Positions 9,750 through 21,399 of a stretch of 64,000 bases of DNA are shown in pieces (within the stretch, counting starts at the first letter, position 1; every line of letters begins with the position of its first letter). Made by a program: the position numbers and the translations under genes. This DNA is from Anniella stebbinsi (lineage: Eukaryota; Chordata; Lepidosauria; Squamata; Anniellidae), in the NCBI GenBank assembly GCA_029215795.1, contig JARDYH010000004.1, positions 206,688,017-206,752,016 on the forward strand, written 5' to 3'. The notes under the pieces were generated by a model. That model did no database searches. It was not told the DNA's origin and saw only the letters and a list, made by a program, of their open reading frames with translations.

Positions 9750-10984
9750 GTGAAAATCCTCACATATTCAATGAATGTGTAAGAAGGAGAGCTCCATGTC
9801 CCCTAGTGCTGATATGCTCTCTAGCTTTGGTCCTTCCAGCAGCCACGCATTTGGCGTTAGTGTGAAATGAATTCTACACATGAATGGCTCCTTCACCATT
9901 TGTGAACCTTGATTGGCCAAGGTTCCCAAGTGGGTGGAGGAATCCTACCCACACACAGCCTTCCTTGATAATGCTGAATGGTTGGCTGCTGGGGGATGTG
10001 GCCAAAGAGCATGTTGGCATTGGCGGTTTGGCTAGTGGGCATGATAAACATGCAGCTCAAAATTTGGGAGAAGGAGGTAGGATTGCAGTGATGAAGAACA
10101 CATACAGCTTCTAAACGTGTATGTGTGTGTGTAATTTCCCCACACACGATCAAGTCTATATATCTTGGGATGTTTACATGATTTCACTATGAACGCAGAA
10201 AAGAAATAATTAAAAAAGAAGGTGGAGACAATAGAACTTATGATTAAAAATAACGCCCCTTTAGCACAATATACAGTGGTATGGAAGAGGAGGCATCAAC
10301 AAGCTAACTTAAAAAGCAGGTAAAATTCCTTCGGAAGGGAATAATGAGTTGCCCCAACTAAGGAGGTCATACTCATTAATAATATCACCAGCAGGTTCTT
10401 CTCTAGGTGAAGATATTAGTGGCTAAGATGTGTAAGGGTCAGTTTTTAAGTGACAGTTAATAAATCCTATACTGATCTGATAGTTAATTAATGTTTCTTT
10501 CATTTTTCATAAACATATTCATAGCTTTGAAATTTGGGAGGAAGATTTTAATCAGTTGTTGGGCTGAAAGCCGAACCACACAAAAGAACAGACGCACACT
10601 ATTGTTGTATAGAAGCAACAAACAATCTTTACTGAGCCCTATAGGTCTATTTTCCTGAAATTGAATCAGATTATAGTGCCCTGTCTCATGTACAGTACTA
10701 CAGATTCTACAATATATCACGTGATTATACTGCATTGGCACTACTATGAAGGAAATTTCCAGAGAGAAGGGCTTGCAAGAGTTTGGAAGTGCACTGAATA
10801 AATGGACTGCAATCTGCACGGGGACAGTGTAAATGGAAACTGCTACTGATCTGCCACAGCAAGCATATAAAGTTTGGACACATGCTATCATTACACTGGT
10901 GGATTACCCATTGTGTGTGTGCCCAGACCAGGAAGGGAAGAGGAAAACAAGCTATAGGAAAATACAAGATACACAGCTACTCTC
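9750..10984. other. No gene seen
   Basis: Intergenic or intronic sequence without recognisable exon. Only chance ORFs, the longest on the minus strand at 10484-10891, without any domain I recognise. Confidence 0.5.
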
Positions 10985-11160
10985 ACATAAGATCTCTGTT
11001 AAAAGAACAGCATCGGCTGCTTATTAGTTACCAAGCCGTGTTCTAGGTTATGTTATTGTCATACAATGTCCTAAATAACTTGGGACCACAATATCTAGCA
11101 GACCGCCTTCCCTTATATATACCTGGCTTGCCTTTAAGATCATCAGAGGAGCCCTTGGTG
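10985..11160 (+). pseudogene. Degraded LINE reverse transcriptase C-terminal remnant
   Basis: The frame at 11050 reads LNNLGPQYLADRLPLYIPGLPLRSS-like sequence, matching the conserved LNGLGPGYLKERL segment of the L2/CR1-type LINE at 21.4 kb. Short and diverged. Confidence 0.5.
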
Positions 11161-12656
11161 ACCATTCAGAAATCAACAGAATTGTTGATTATGGCTGGCC
11201 TTCTCAGTAGCGGCACCCATCCTTTGGAAGCCCTCCCCCATGAAGTTTGGGGAACAGAAAATGTGGCATGTTCTGTGGAGGTATCAGGGGAACTGGAATG
11301 GGAGGGCTTTGCATCTGGCAGATTGAAACCCTCCCCTGAACCATCCACAGCAGGCGCCAGTGCCTGAATGGGGTGGCTCATGAAGGCAGACCTCCTTCTC
11401 TGCCCATGAACAACTTTTTGTGTGGGTAGAGATGGAGATCTACTATATGTTATGGCTCCTGGAACATCTTCCCAAGTACCATAGGATTGTGGCCTTCACA
11501 AATTGATATTCCCATCTTGCTACAAGCTTTGGAACTGTTTACAATAGGAAATCAAAATAAAGAAAATTAGTGAATATGAATTTATTTCTCCCCAACCCAC
11601 CAAAAAAGGAGGGGCTTTCTAAAAATTGGGGTATTACCGCCTCAAACATTTCAAATATCCAATAAACATTAAATAAAATGAATCAACCTAGCATTCGGAG
11701 TAATGCAATTTCCACACCGAAAAATATACTCTTACCTCTGTTTGTTATTTGCAAGCACATGCTCTTTCCCTGGCAGGTTTCAAAGCAGAGTCTGAAATGA
11801 CACATGCTGTTTGTGAATGCTGTTCAGGATCTGGCAAGTTATGCATGCCCAAGTGACTATTATTACTGTACTGCTTTCTATGCAGGGATGCCTTTGAAAA
11901 GTGTATAGAAACGAGCTGGTCCAGAAAGGGACAGGCAAAGTGATAGCACGGGAAAGCAATATGGATCATATTCCCCCAATCTGGTAACAACTTTGCTTCA
12001 TCTTGGGAGTGGGACAAAACTCTTGGGCAAATTTCAGGGGCACTGGTGACATTTGGTCAATGGTTAAATTCACTGGTACCACTGGAGTTCCTTGCAGCTG
12101 CAGTGGTGAGCATTCTATGGCCCTCGGCTTAATTTCAAAAGCCCTCTGCATGTGCCAGAAAAAGGTGGTAACCTTCCTCCTTATGGATACACAGATGTCC
12201 CTTCCTATCACGGCAGGTTCAATGGAGACTAATGAGCAAGTGGAATAGAAATACAATATAAGCAAGGGGGCAAAGCTCTATGGATCCGCAGCCAGGCAAT
12301 CAGGATAGTGCTCATAACCATTAAACTAACAATTTTTCAAAGGGACTCAATGCTATCCTGAATGGGTTTGGGATGAAGCCGAGGAACCCATTTGGACCCA
12401 GGGAGACATTATGGGGCAAATGTAATTAAAACCAGGTTACACTTTATTGCCACAAGCCAGAATTATTTGCAATATTCGGATAATACAATTTAGGATTGCT
12501 CTGATACAGTCAACCATTTGGCTATCCATACTATAGTACATTGAATAGAAGAGAATGGACTAGAGCAGCTGGCAGGGTACGGCATTATTATTATAGTACT
12601 GCCCTCAACCTGTGGTGAAAACACAAATCCTCTTTGATATGGGATGCAAGACCATT
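11161..12656. other. No gene seen
   Basis: Mostly unique sequence; no exon with splice borders or repeat family I can name. Confidence 0.4.
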
Positions 12657-12822
12657 AGGAAGGAGAAGGAGAAGGGGAAGGGGAAGGGGAAGGGGAAGGG
12701 GAAGGGGAAGGGGAAGGGGAAGGAGAAGGAGAAGGAGAAGGAGAAGGAGAAGGAGAAGGAGAAGAAGAAGAAGAAGAAGAAGAAGAAGAAGAAGAAGAAG
12801 AAGAAGAAGAAGAAGAAGAAAA
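12657..12822. repeat. Compound purine microsatellite (GGGGAA)-(GGAGAA)-(GAA)
   Basis: The array passes from GGGGAA hexamers through GGAGAA hexamers to a pure GAA tract. All purine on the + strand, so it could form triplex DNA. The lysine- or arginine-rich ORFs across it are artefacts. Confidence 0.95.
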
Positions 12823-13745
12823 GAGGCTAAACGTAGATCATGCTTGAGGACATTTATATACTCTCGTTTTCCGGTATCCATGAGGGGTATCATGTCAGAA
12901 GGTTCTGTCAATGATCTATGCAGATTCACTGCACATTTAAAAAGAATCATATGTGTTCAATTGTATGTGCAGAGAACTCTGTCCACTTGTTTGAGAACCC
13001 TGGAAAATCAGGCTTCTTGAATGCACAGAGAAAAAACCACTATGTTTATCACTGTACATAAGAGGGTCTTTTCTATTCACTTCTAAAGGCTTCATACTAA
13101 AATAGAAGTCTGGAAGACTACAAATCACATTTCTTCACTCAGCTTGAGGAAGCTTCTGAAACATTAAACACTTCCTAAGAAATATTGTGACTGTGCAGAT
13201 CAACTCTAGTATGGCTACAGCTTCTTTTGTTCAAAGGGGCAGGGGCACACAAAGGGAAAATTCTTCCTAATTGTTTTCATAGTTTTACATTTATAGGAAG
13301 TAAATAATGAATATGAAAATGTTTCAGAAAAGATAACTTCAGAAAATGTATCTGAAAAGGAGGCTGGGGCAGTAGGATTAAACTTTTCAAATGTATTTTG
13401 AGATCTGGCATCAGGATGGTATTTTCAAAAGTTCCTAACTGACGGAAGGACACTTATGTTATTGTTTATTAAATAATACCATTGGAGAAGGCAAATCAGT
13501 GCTTCCAAAGTTAAGCTTTGAAAAAAGAAAGGAATTTACAGACATTTTGGAAATATTTATACATACCTGCTTTGAAAATGGATGGCTGTATACAATGCCT
13601 TCAGCATTAAGATTGTCTCTTCCTCTTTTCATATAAACTATATAAATAAATAAATACTAGTAATTTTTGGGTCAAACCCTTTCATAGCAGTTTCATATTG
13701 TGATTTTTTTTATAATAGGCAAAATAATGAAGATAGGCGTATAGG
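12823..13745. other. No gene seen
   Basis: AT-rich sequence without recognisable features. Confidence 0.4.
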
Positions 13746-14065
13746 TAGAGTGACCATATGGAAAGGAGGACAGGGCTCCTGTATCTTTAACAGTTGCATA
13801 GAAAAGGGAATTTCAGCAGGCGTCATTTGCATGCATGCAGCCCCTGGTCAAATCCCTCTTCATCACAACAGTTAAAGCTGCAGGAGCCCTGCCTAGTGTG
13901 ACCAGATACAAAAGAGGGCATGGCTCCTGCAGTTTTAATTGTTGTGTTGAAGAGGGAATTTCACCAAGTGATGCATGCATGTGAATGACACCTGCTGAAA
14001 TTCCCTTTTCTATGCAACTTTCAAAGATACAGGAGCCCTGTCCTCCTTTTCATATGGTCACCCTA
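13746..14065. mobile_element. hAT-like palindromic MITE, TAGGGTGACC family, copy 1
   Basis: Terminal inverted repeats GTGACCATATGGAAAGGAGG and its inverse, ending GGTCACCCTA. The interior holds two further copies of the same module in alternating orientation. The left tip has one substitution. No convincing target duplication is left. Confidence 0.8.
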
Positions 14066-14689
14066 GATAGATGCAACAAGTTTTAAAAGCCTTACACTTG
14101 AAGGAATGTGTCCTCACACCTGTCCTTACTGATGCACTGAGATCTTCCAAAGAGGATTTTTGTGAGAATCCCTGATATCTGAAGTTCTGCTCTAGGGCCA
14201 TGGTGGCAGCATCCTAGTTGTTAAATTTCTGCCATGGATGGTTCCCCTTACCACTTCCTTCTCCCCCTTTAGAAAGTATGCAAAACCTTTTGTTTTTAAG
14301 AGATTGTTTGATTTATTAGATAGCTCCCGCATGTGCAGTTCTCATGAGGGTTGCCATCTCTCCCCCACCGCCCACTTAACAATGACAGATAGGAGCACTC
14401 CTGTGGTCATTTACAACATGGTGGAAAGCAAATGTTTTGAAAAAGAAAAGAAAACCCATTTCTGCCACCTTTCCCTGTAGGGTCCCATCACCTGAACATT
14501 TTTGCAGCACTCGCAAAACAGATGGGTCCTTTCACCTGATCCAACCAACTCAGCAATATGGGATGGGTGGCAGAAATATTTTTGGATCAGTGTTAAAATA
14601 AATAATGCCATTCTATTTCCAACTTGTAGATTTTTATTTCCTGAGAAATTATTGTGTGGGCAGACGAATTAAACTAAAATGTGCCTTAC
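14066..14689. other. BANK1 downstream intron, no exon found
   Basis: Should hold, or lead towards, the last BANK1 coding exon on the minus strand. I saw no candidate with the expected phase and a stop. Confidence 0.4.
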
Positions 14690-14719
14690 CATTTGGATGG
14701 TGAACAATGGTGATTTTGT
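14690..14719 (-). CDS. BANK1: BANK1 micro-exon (30 nt)
   Basis: Acceptor TTCTTTACAG and donor GTAAGG enclose only 30 nt. In phase 1 it encodes KITIVHHPN, matching the TIVHHP segment near the BANK1 C-terminus. It joins in frame to the exon at 15505-15568 (G plus AC gives Asp) and ends in phase 1. Its placement after EKKRQLRDSII and its perfect phase make chance unlikely. What follows (about 35 residues in mammals) is not located. Confidence 0.8.
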
Positions 14720-15504
14720 CTGTAAAGAAGAAGAAAAATTGCCAAATTATGGTTATGATTTTTTTTTTTGTCTGAACCTTTCCTGATTTGTCATGATGGA
14801 TATATCTAGGTTGCAAGATTAGGCCTTTTCATTATGGGTTTGTCTATTCTAGTGTTGTACTGGTATTTTTTTTTCTTTTTTCTTTTGCAGAGTTCTAATT
14901 TAGTTGAGAAAATGTCTATTCAACCCTAGTGGAACATCAGCTTTTGCACTGACAAATGCAGAGCTCAATCTCTCCTTGTCTCTTGGCAAGCATGTCTGGC
15001 AATTGAAGGGAAGGGATACAGGCACTTTATTCTGTGGGTCACTTCTAAAATGGCAACAACCATTTTAAAGAAGACGAACTGCATCCCTTCCCCTCTGCTG
15101 CGGCAGAGTCCTTCCTGTCTCAGTGCTGCTTACTACCCTCCAGATTTCTTCTTGCAGTAGCAAAGAACATGGAAGTCACTATGGGCCTGTTCAGACGTCA
15201 TGCTAAGCCACTGTGGATTGCTAAAAAAAAAGATCTATGGCGGCTTAGCATTTTGTGGGGGCTTTCCCCATCCCATGATGGCTCAAGTATCCACCTTCTG
15301 TAGTATGGTTCCCCCCCATATCCCCCTACAGGCCACATTTCATGGGACACCCTACACCCTGTGGAGCACCATTAAAAACTGCTTGAGTGTTGTAGAACTA
15401 TACAAGACTTTCCATGGGCTTCACCAAGCTTTGGTTCAGACCTTTTTAAAAATTCTACAGTTCCCTTCTTCAGACTACTGAAATACTAGTTAAATGTAAT
15501 TTAC
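14720..15504. other. BANK1 intron
   Basis: Contains a probable transposon end at about 15184 (GTTCAGACGTCATGCTAAGCCA-like), related to the ends at 23337 and 23815. No exon. Confidence 0.4.
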
Positions 15505-15568
15505 CATACATGGTTTCCTCCTCCGGCCTTTTTCTGATAATAGAGTCTCTGAGCTGACGTTTTTTTTC
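15505..15568 (-). CDS. BANK1: BANK1 exon encoding EKKRQLRDSII segment
   Basis: 64 nt, acceptor CTTACTTAAG, donor GTAAAT. Starts in phase 0 after the exon at 21019-21197 and ends in phase 1. Encodes EKKRQLRDSIIRKRPEEETMY, a basic-acidic helical segment that corresponds to the conserved QLRD-II-KRPEEE block of BANK1 just after the last coiled-coil. The 8-A run near the start could make it slip-prone. Confidence 0.87.
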
Positions 15569-16089
15569 CTTAAGTAAGAAACAAACACACAAACAACAAC
15601 AAAAATCAATGGCTGCAGTTGATTGTAAAAAATAATGAATGAGTCGCTGGAGGAGCGGAGCTTTTTAGTATTCTGCACACTTAAGATTCTTAGCACAGGA
15701 AATCATGTTTTAAAGACATGGGGGGGAACCCTCTTTTTTCTGAGGAGAATCCTTGCATTTTAATATTTGATATTTGTGGAAAGTTTTCTCTAAGAACAAA
15801 TGAAATAGCGCCTTTGCTGCCACCCACTCTCCAAGGCTAGAGGTAATTATGATCAACCATACAGAGAGCTGACTTGATTCTCACTGTTTTAATCAGAAGG
15901 AAGTATTTTATAACTACAATGGGCAAGTAGAAAGAACCTTTTCTGCCAGCTTTATTTGTGCTCCCTAATCACTGCAGTTGCTTTACAGAAACCAGAGTAA
16001 AAGAAACAACACCCTTTCATATGGGACCGCAGAGTTTACCCATGAAAAATGAAGGACCCTAGATAAACTTAAAAGCATGACAAAGTTGA
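15569..16089. other. BANK1 intron, nothing recognised
   Basis: AT-rich intronic sequence, no repeat family recognised. Confidence 0.4.
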
Positions 16090-16305
16090 GACTGAGGCCT
16101 AATCTACACCAAGCAGGATATTGCACGATGAAAGCGGTATATAAAAAGCAAGAGCCACAACAAGCAGGATATAGTGGTACGAGAACAGTATATGGTATGT
16201 GTCAATGGGCCCCAACAGTTGTCAGTGCACTTCAGTACCACTATAAAGCAGTAGTGTGGCTCCTGCCTTTTATATACCACTTTCATAGTGCGTAATTTGC
16301 CGAAA
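16090..16305. mobile_element. Palindromic MITE, ATCTACACCAAGCAGGAT family, copy 1
   Basis: Begins GGCCTAATCTACACCAAG. The arms carry AAAGCGGTATATAAAA and its inverse, and AAGCAGTAGTGTGGCTCC around the centre. Related copies at 20594-20830 and 43770-43925. The right tip is diverged. Non-coding. Confidence 0.6.
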
Positions 16306-16924
16306 CTAGAACTCATTCAAGTTCTCTGATTTCCACCTTAATGCCTGTCCTGACTTTTGTTCATATCAGAGTGTGAGCTTTGTTGTGTGGGGAAGTGTTG
16401 CTCAAAAATGTGTGGCAATGAAAAGGTTAAATAATTTTGCTAACAGAAGACTGTAGAGGGTACTTTCAACTGCAGAAAGCTAATCTAATCTGGAATGGTT
16501 GGATAGTCTGAATGAGGGTTTTGGGCAGACCTACAAGAAAGACCTCCTCTAAAAGACCCCAGACTCATATTTAAGAAGATACCAGACTTATGTTATAGAC
16601 CCCTGACACACAGGTAAGGTGACCCTGAAACTGAAAGATGGCCATCACATCATTCATTGGAGCCTCCACCTCTTGCCAGAAGTGTATAAAAGAAGAGGGA
16701 GCAAGAGCTCAACCTCATTTCTTCACTTCACTCTGTTGCTGCTTCGCCTTTGTTCTCCGCTGGACTACTGGGCTAAAAGTTTTGGGTCACTATGGACCTT
16801 TTTAGACTCTTCAACTTCAAATTTTATACTTTAACTTGCAAATAATTTTAACCATTTACTTTATAAAGCTATGTTTAGAATATTTTCTGAACTTAGGAGT
16901 TTGTCTTATTTCTGAAGATGGGGC
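16306..16924. other. BANK1 intron, nothing recognised
   Basis: No exon or clear repeat. Confidence 0.4.
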
Positions 16925-17330
16925 TTGGAATCACAGAATTGTTGAGTTGGAAGGGATCACAAGGATCATCTAGTCCAACCCTCTGCAATACGCAGGAAAC
17001 CAATTAAACCATCCATGAGAGGTGGCTGTTGGGTCTGAAATTCTGCGGCCATGGAAAATTGTTCTTGACCATCTTCCCTGTGGCATCTTTTTATGCACCT
17101 GAACACTGCTAATACTTCTGTTCTCTAGATTGAACATCCCAAGTTCCTTCATGCTGTCTTCATAGGGCATGTCCTCAAGTCCCTGTATCATCTTTGTTGC
17201 CTTCTTCTGAACCTGTTCTAACCTGTTGACATCCTTCTGGAAATGTGGTGCTCAGTATCGTACACAATACTCCAATCATTTCCAAACCTGAAGTTATCTT
17301 AGAACCAAACCTGGTTAACCTTTTTAATCC
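16925..17330 (-). mobile_element. CR1 LINE 3' end
   Basis: The plus strand reads ATCACAGAATTGTTGAGTTG, then GATCATCTAGTCCAACCCTC, the inverse of the CR1 3' untranslated end with its ATTCTGTGATTC tail. It continues into the sequence encoding the last part of the CR1 3' region. 5'-truncated. Confidence 0.75.
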
Positions 17331-18477
17331 TAAATTCAATTAACCTCTTGAGCGTCATTACATTTTACATTCTAGAACTGGATGCAAAGTGGAGATTTAA
17401 GATCTAATAATTGATGCAGCAGTTCTAATGCTCATACGACCGGAAATAACCCCTTAAGTCCCAGAAACATTTTTATTTAGAGCACTTAATTTTTTACTTT
17501 TGCACTTCAGTTTTTTTTTTCTGCTTTAGCTTTTTCATTTAAGTGCATGCCTAGAGGAATTTAGTCATTCTTTAGCTTAGCTTTTTACATTCAAGACGTG
17601 TGCAGGAGGTAGTCAAGGGGAGATTTGCAATTTTAGCATGTTTTAGTTTATCTTTAAAACACAAGTAGAATGAAGGAAGGTGCTGAGAAGGAGTCATATT
17701 AACCAGCCAACCAATGCTAGGAGCTCAGCTCACTATCTCATTTATTTATTTGTCATACTTACATAGTGCTTAATATAATAAAATTCCTTTGTGGTTCACA
17801 TATAAATATTAAAATCGCATTTAACATGCATTATTAAAAACTATGTATGTTGCTCACTACATCTGTAGTACTGGATTTATCAACTGCAATCCTTTTAGTT
17901 AATCTTAAATTTATATTATATTCTCTTTCATTGCTAATAATGTAACCACAAAGAAGCTTTGAAATTATTCTTGTATAACCACTGTGCTAATTTTCTTAAT
18001 TTTGGGGGTTAATTTTCTTAAAGCCTTTAATTCATTTCCATTTACTTTTGAGTCTGTGAAGTTTGCCTGCTTGGACTTGGCTTGGTTAACTACCAGGGTA
18101 TCTTGAACTCAGTTGGTATAGGTCCTGAAGCTAAACAGGACCAAATTAACAATGATCATGCACATTTTTCAAAATGTATGCATCAATTGTGTGCTTTTTG
18201 AAATGTATATATTTTCTTCATTGATTTTTGTGCACATTTTTATGTGCATTTTTCAAATATATGTACATGTTTTGTTTTGCGAATCAAATTGCAAGCTTGG
18301 AACTGTACAGACTTTAGACTGTGGATTGCGTTCGAGTCTGTGTTTGGTTTAGGGAGGTGCAGGTTGGACACATTTTGGCCAAAACAAACTGAAACGAATT
18401 TCTCACCTATCCCTACTGTTCACATGCATTAATTATCTAGCTGTAATCCTTAAAACAGTCAGTATAAGGTAGGGATG
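17331..18477. other. BANK1 intron, nothing recognised
   Basis: AT-rich. A TTTATTTATTTG stretch at 17739-17752 may be a LINE tail remnant; nothing else. Confidence 0.35.
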
Positions 18478-18606
18478 GGGAAAGTGTGGCTCACCAGATG
18501 TTGCATCGCAACTCCCATCATCCCTCATCATCAGCTCTGCTGGCTAGGGCAGATGGGTGTTGCAGTCCAACAACATCTGGAGGGACACATGTTGCCCATC
18601 TCTGGT
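18478..18606. repeat. Palindromic ACAACTCCCATCA repeat, copy 1
   Basis: About 130 bp. Left half has CCAGATGTTG...CAACTCCCATCATCC, right half the inverse-like GGGTGTTGCAGTCCAACAAC and CATCTGGAGG. Same family at 23.1, 33.4, 46.3, 51.3 and 62.4 kb. Confidence 0.7.
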
Positions 18607-20438
18607 GAAATGTAAGCCAGTATCATTATCCTTCAACTGCAGATGCAGTCTGAAGCTGATGGAGAGTGGCTTCCTTAAGGCCTTGTAGAAGATTCATGAA
18701 AGATATACATTTGAACTATGGACCTTTTGATGTAAAGCTCTTAGCCACTAAGTGACATCAGCTCTGCAAAAAATAAATAATGTTAATAAAAAAAACTGCA
18801 GGGCTCGATTTAGCTAACATTTGTTATGACTGAGTCCCACTGACATCAATAGAATAAGTTAATACTGCCTAGCTGAAGTCCCATTGCTTTTAGTAAGACA
18901 TATCATCTATGACTAACCTTAGCTAGATTGGGCCATACAATTTAAACAAATCTTAAGGGTGGATTGTCTCATCTGGTTGAGTGGCAGATCTGATGTAGAT
19001 ACTCGCAGTTCAGATCTTGTCGCATCAGTGAACTGTCAATATTGCCCCCTAGTTAGTCACCCTCCCTGATCCTCAATCCCCCCATTCTGGTCGACAATAT
19101 AGAGTTATCAATAATGATCTAACTTACAGTGCTGTTGAAATATTATTGAGATAATGGGGCTGTTCACATGACACAATAGCCTGCTGGGGGTTATTTAAAC
19201 CACAGTGAGGTTGTGGCACATGAGGGGTTCATGTGGCCGCCATTTTGTATATGCACCCCCCCCCCCACTCGAATGTTGTTGTGTCATGCTAACCTGATGA
19301 GCATGTGTTATGCCAGAGTTGAACAACCCTGGCATAACCCATGGTATGTTTTCGGTTATATGAGGATTGTTTAATCCTCGCATAACCCACACTTGCTGGG
19401 TTCACAAGACATGACAACTCCCAAGTGGAGGTTGCATATGCAACCTTGTGCCTTCAGGCACTGCAGCTCATGCAAACTTGACTAATGTATTTGTAACATG
19501 TTGAACAGTCCTATATAAATGAAAAAAAATCATGTCATCTGAACTGGGCGGCTGTGGTCTAACAGTTCCTCTAAACCAGCATATGAAACCAGGATCTGAT
19601 CTTGGTTACATATCCTAATTTGGAGGGAGTCCTTAACTCACAGTTTGGACATCATGGGGGAACTGTGGTTCAAGAAACCAGGAGATGTTTGCTAAAGCTG
19701 GGTGCACAAAAAGAGGAGCAAGGAAGGAATGTGTTGGCACATGGCTTGTTCTGGCTCTGATAAACCATGGAGATTGTGATGTCAGAATCAGGCTGAAGCA
19801 GTGGATCTTCTTTGATAAATTTTCCCCTGCCACTTCCTGTTTGGCATGTCTGTCACTGGGGGAAAGCCATCTTGGAGAGCCATCACTTGCAGGGCAAAAT
19901 ACTATAACATATATGAATGGCTAAAGTCACCAACCCTGACTCACTGATTCCATATAGCTGTGGGAGCTCCAAGGCACATGAAGTCCCCCTACCCCCAATG
20001 GCTTCCCAATTCTCTTCAGTGAAGGGACACATGAATAGTGGTGCTGTCAGGGCAGGGCTTTGGACATAGGTCCGTAGCCCTACTAAACAGAAAAGGGGAG
20101 TCTAAAGGGGACCCCCCAACATAAGACCATTAAGTCCAGAGTATGAAATTGCCTAACTGGACACACAAAGCTGCTTCTCTAATGAAGTGAACTGAAAAGG
20201 TCCTTTTCATAGGGCTCCATTTGTAAATTACAGTGCATATAGTATGGCCTATATGCACTGTACTGGAAAGATTGATAGTTATGTTTGCACAGGTTTCTTG
20301 AAGTTACTTGTGGGTAGAGAAAGCTCCACAAATGCAGTGGGGAGTGCTATGCACAGCTTTTGTCCTGTATAGCTGACTATGAGAATAAGGTCATTAGGAT
20401 TGCATGCATGGTCTAGAAATATGTAGAACTATTCCCAA
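18607..20438. other. BANK1 intron with probable MITE at 19150-19510
   Basis: 19150-19510 is bounded by GGCTGTTCACATGACA and TGTTGAACAGTCC and holds internal hairpins, for example GAGGATTGTTTAATCCTC and GGTTGCATATGCAACC. It looks like a non-coding DNA transposon. The rest shows nothing. Confidence 0.45.
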
Positions 20439-20877
20439 GGCTCAGATAGAGAAGTGGTTGAGTTACATGCTTTGCATGCGGAAGACCCCAGTTTCAAACC
20501 CTGGCACCTCCAATTAAAAGGATCAAGCCGCAGGTGATTAGAAAGATCTGCACCTGCGTCCCACAGAGCCACTGCCACTCAGAATACAATACTGGTGCTA
20601 GATCTACACTACTGCTTTATAACAGTATTGAAGTGCACTGATAACTGTTGGGGCACCTTATGCATTCCATATACTGCTTTCATAGTGCTATTTCCTGCTT
20701 TTTATTCCATATTATCCAAAATATCGCAACAAATGTCATTGTGTGTCCTTCGAGATATAAATGTGCAAGAGGAGTGTAGCGTTACCATGATGGAATCATA
20801 ATGATTTGAACACAAAGTGTAGATCTAGATGGGCAAATAGTCTGACCTGATAGAAGGCAGCTTCCCATGTTCCTCAC
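20439..20877 (+). mobile_element. tRNA-derived SINE split by a MITE
   Basis: A-box-like start GGCTCAGATAGAGAAGTGG, B-box-like GTTTCAAACCCTGG, SINE body to 20593, and the SINE 3' end GGCAGCTTCCCATGTTCCT at 20860-20877. An unrelated palindromic insert (20594-20830) lies between. Confidence 0.7.
20594..20830. mobile_element. Palindromic MITE, ATCTACACC family, copy 2, inside a SINE
   Basis: Flanked by CTAGATCTACAC on the left and GTGTAGATCTAG on the right. The interior matches the copy at 16.1 kb (CTTTATAACAGTATTGAAGTG), with one arm internally deleted. The TA at each end may be the target duplication. Confidence 0.65.
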
Positions 20878-21018
20878 ACATGCATATCCAATTCAAGTTT
20901 GATTGAAAATGTACAACTCAAGGTGAGAAAAATGCAAAAGCCACCCGAACTTTAACCAAATCTTGTTGGAAAGAATGGGTAGCTCATGAGCACCCTCACA
21001 AATCTATAAGAATTTTAC

Positions 21019-21197
21019 CTGCTGGTTGGCTTCTAATCCACTTTTATGATTCTGCCATTGCTTGAATTTCTCTACTGCTTCATCCATAGAAATTGTCCCA
21101 TTCTTCACCTGCTCCTGCAATAGGATCAATTCTTCTTGCCCCAATGGGATGTTTGGCTTGATAGTAGTATATGTGGTCCTGTCATTATAAACCCTGT
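21019..21197 (-). CDS. BANK1: BANK1 exon with C-terminal coiled-coil (LLQEQVKNG)
   Basis: 179 nt, acceptor CTACTTGCAG, donor GTAAAA. Enters in phase 1 (G plus AC gives Asp) and leaves in phase 0. Encodes about 60 residues beginning DRVYNDRTTYTTIKPN and then GQEELILLQEQVKNG, ISMDEAVEKFKQWQ and KSGLEANQQ. The amphipathic helix is the conserved C-terminal coiled-coil of BANK1, implicated in self-association. It is the most diagnostic exon in the window. A LINE begins only about 200 bp upstream in transcript terms. Confidence 0.93.
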
Positions 21198-21399
21198 CTG
21201 CAAGTAGCAAATGTTAACAATTAAGACAAAGGCAAAATCATGCTCAAAACTGTATCTATTTTAATGGAAATGTAGATTCCATAAATAGAGAAAATGGGAA
21301 CCCCATGCAGCACACCTGGCACTCTTTCTCCTACCTCTTCTATCTCATAAGCCCATGTGATGTGGCTTATCAGGACCAGTGTGCTGTAATAGTTAGCGT

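Noticed and set aside
12612..13020. Lysine- and arginine-rich proteins
   Set aside because: Pure translations of the GAA/GGAGAA microsatellite in different frames.
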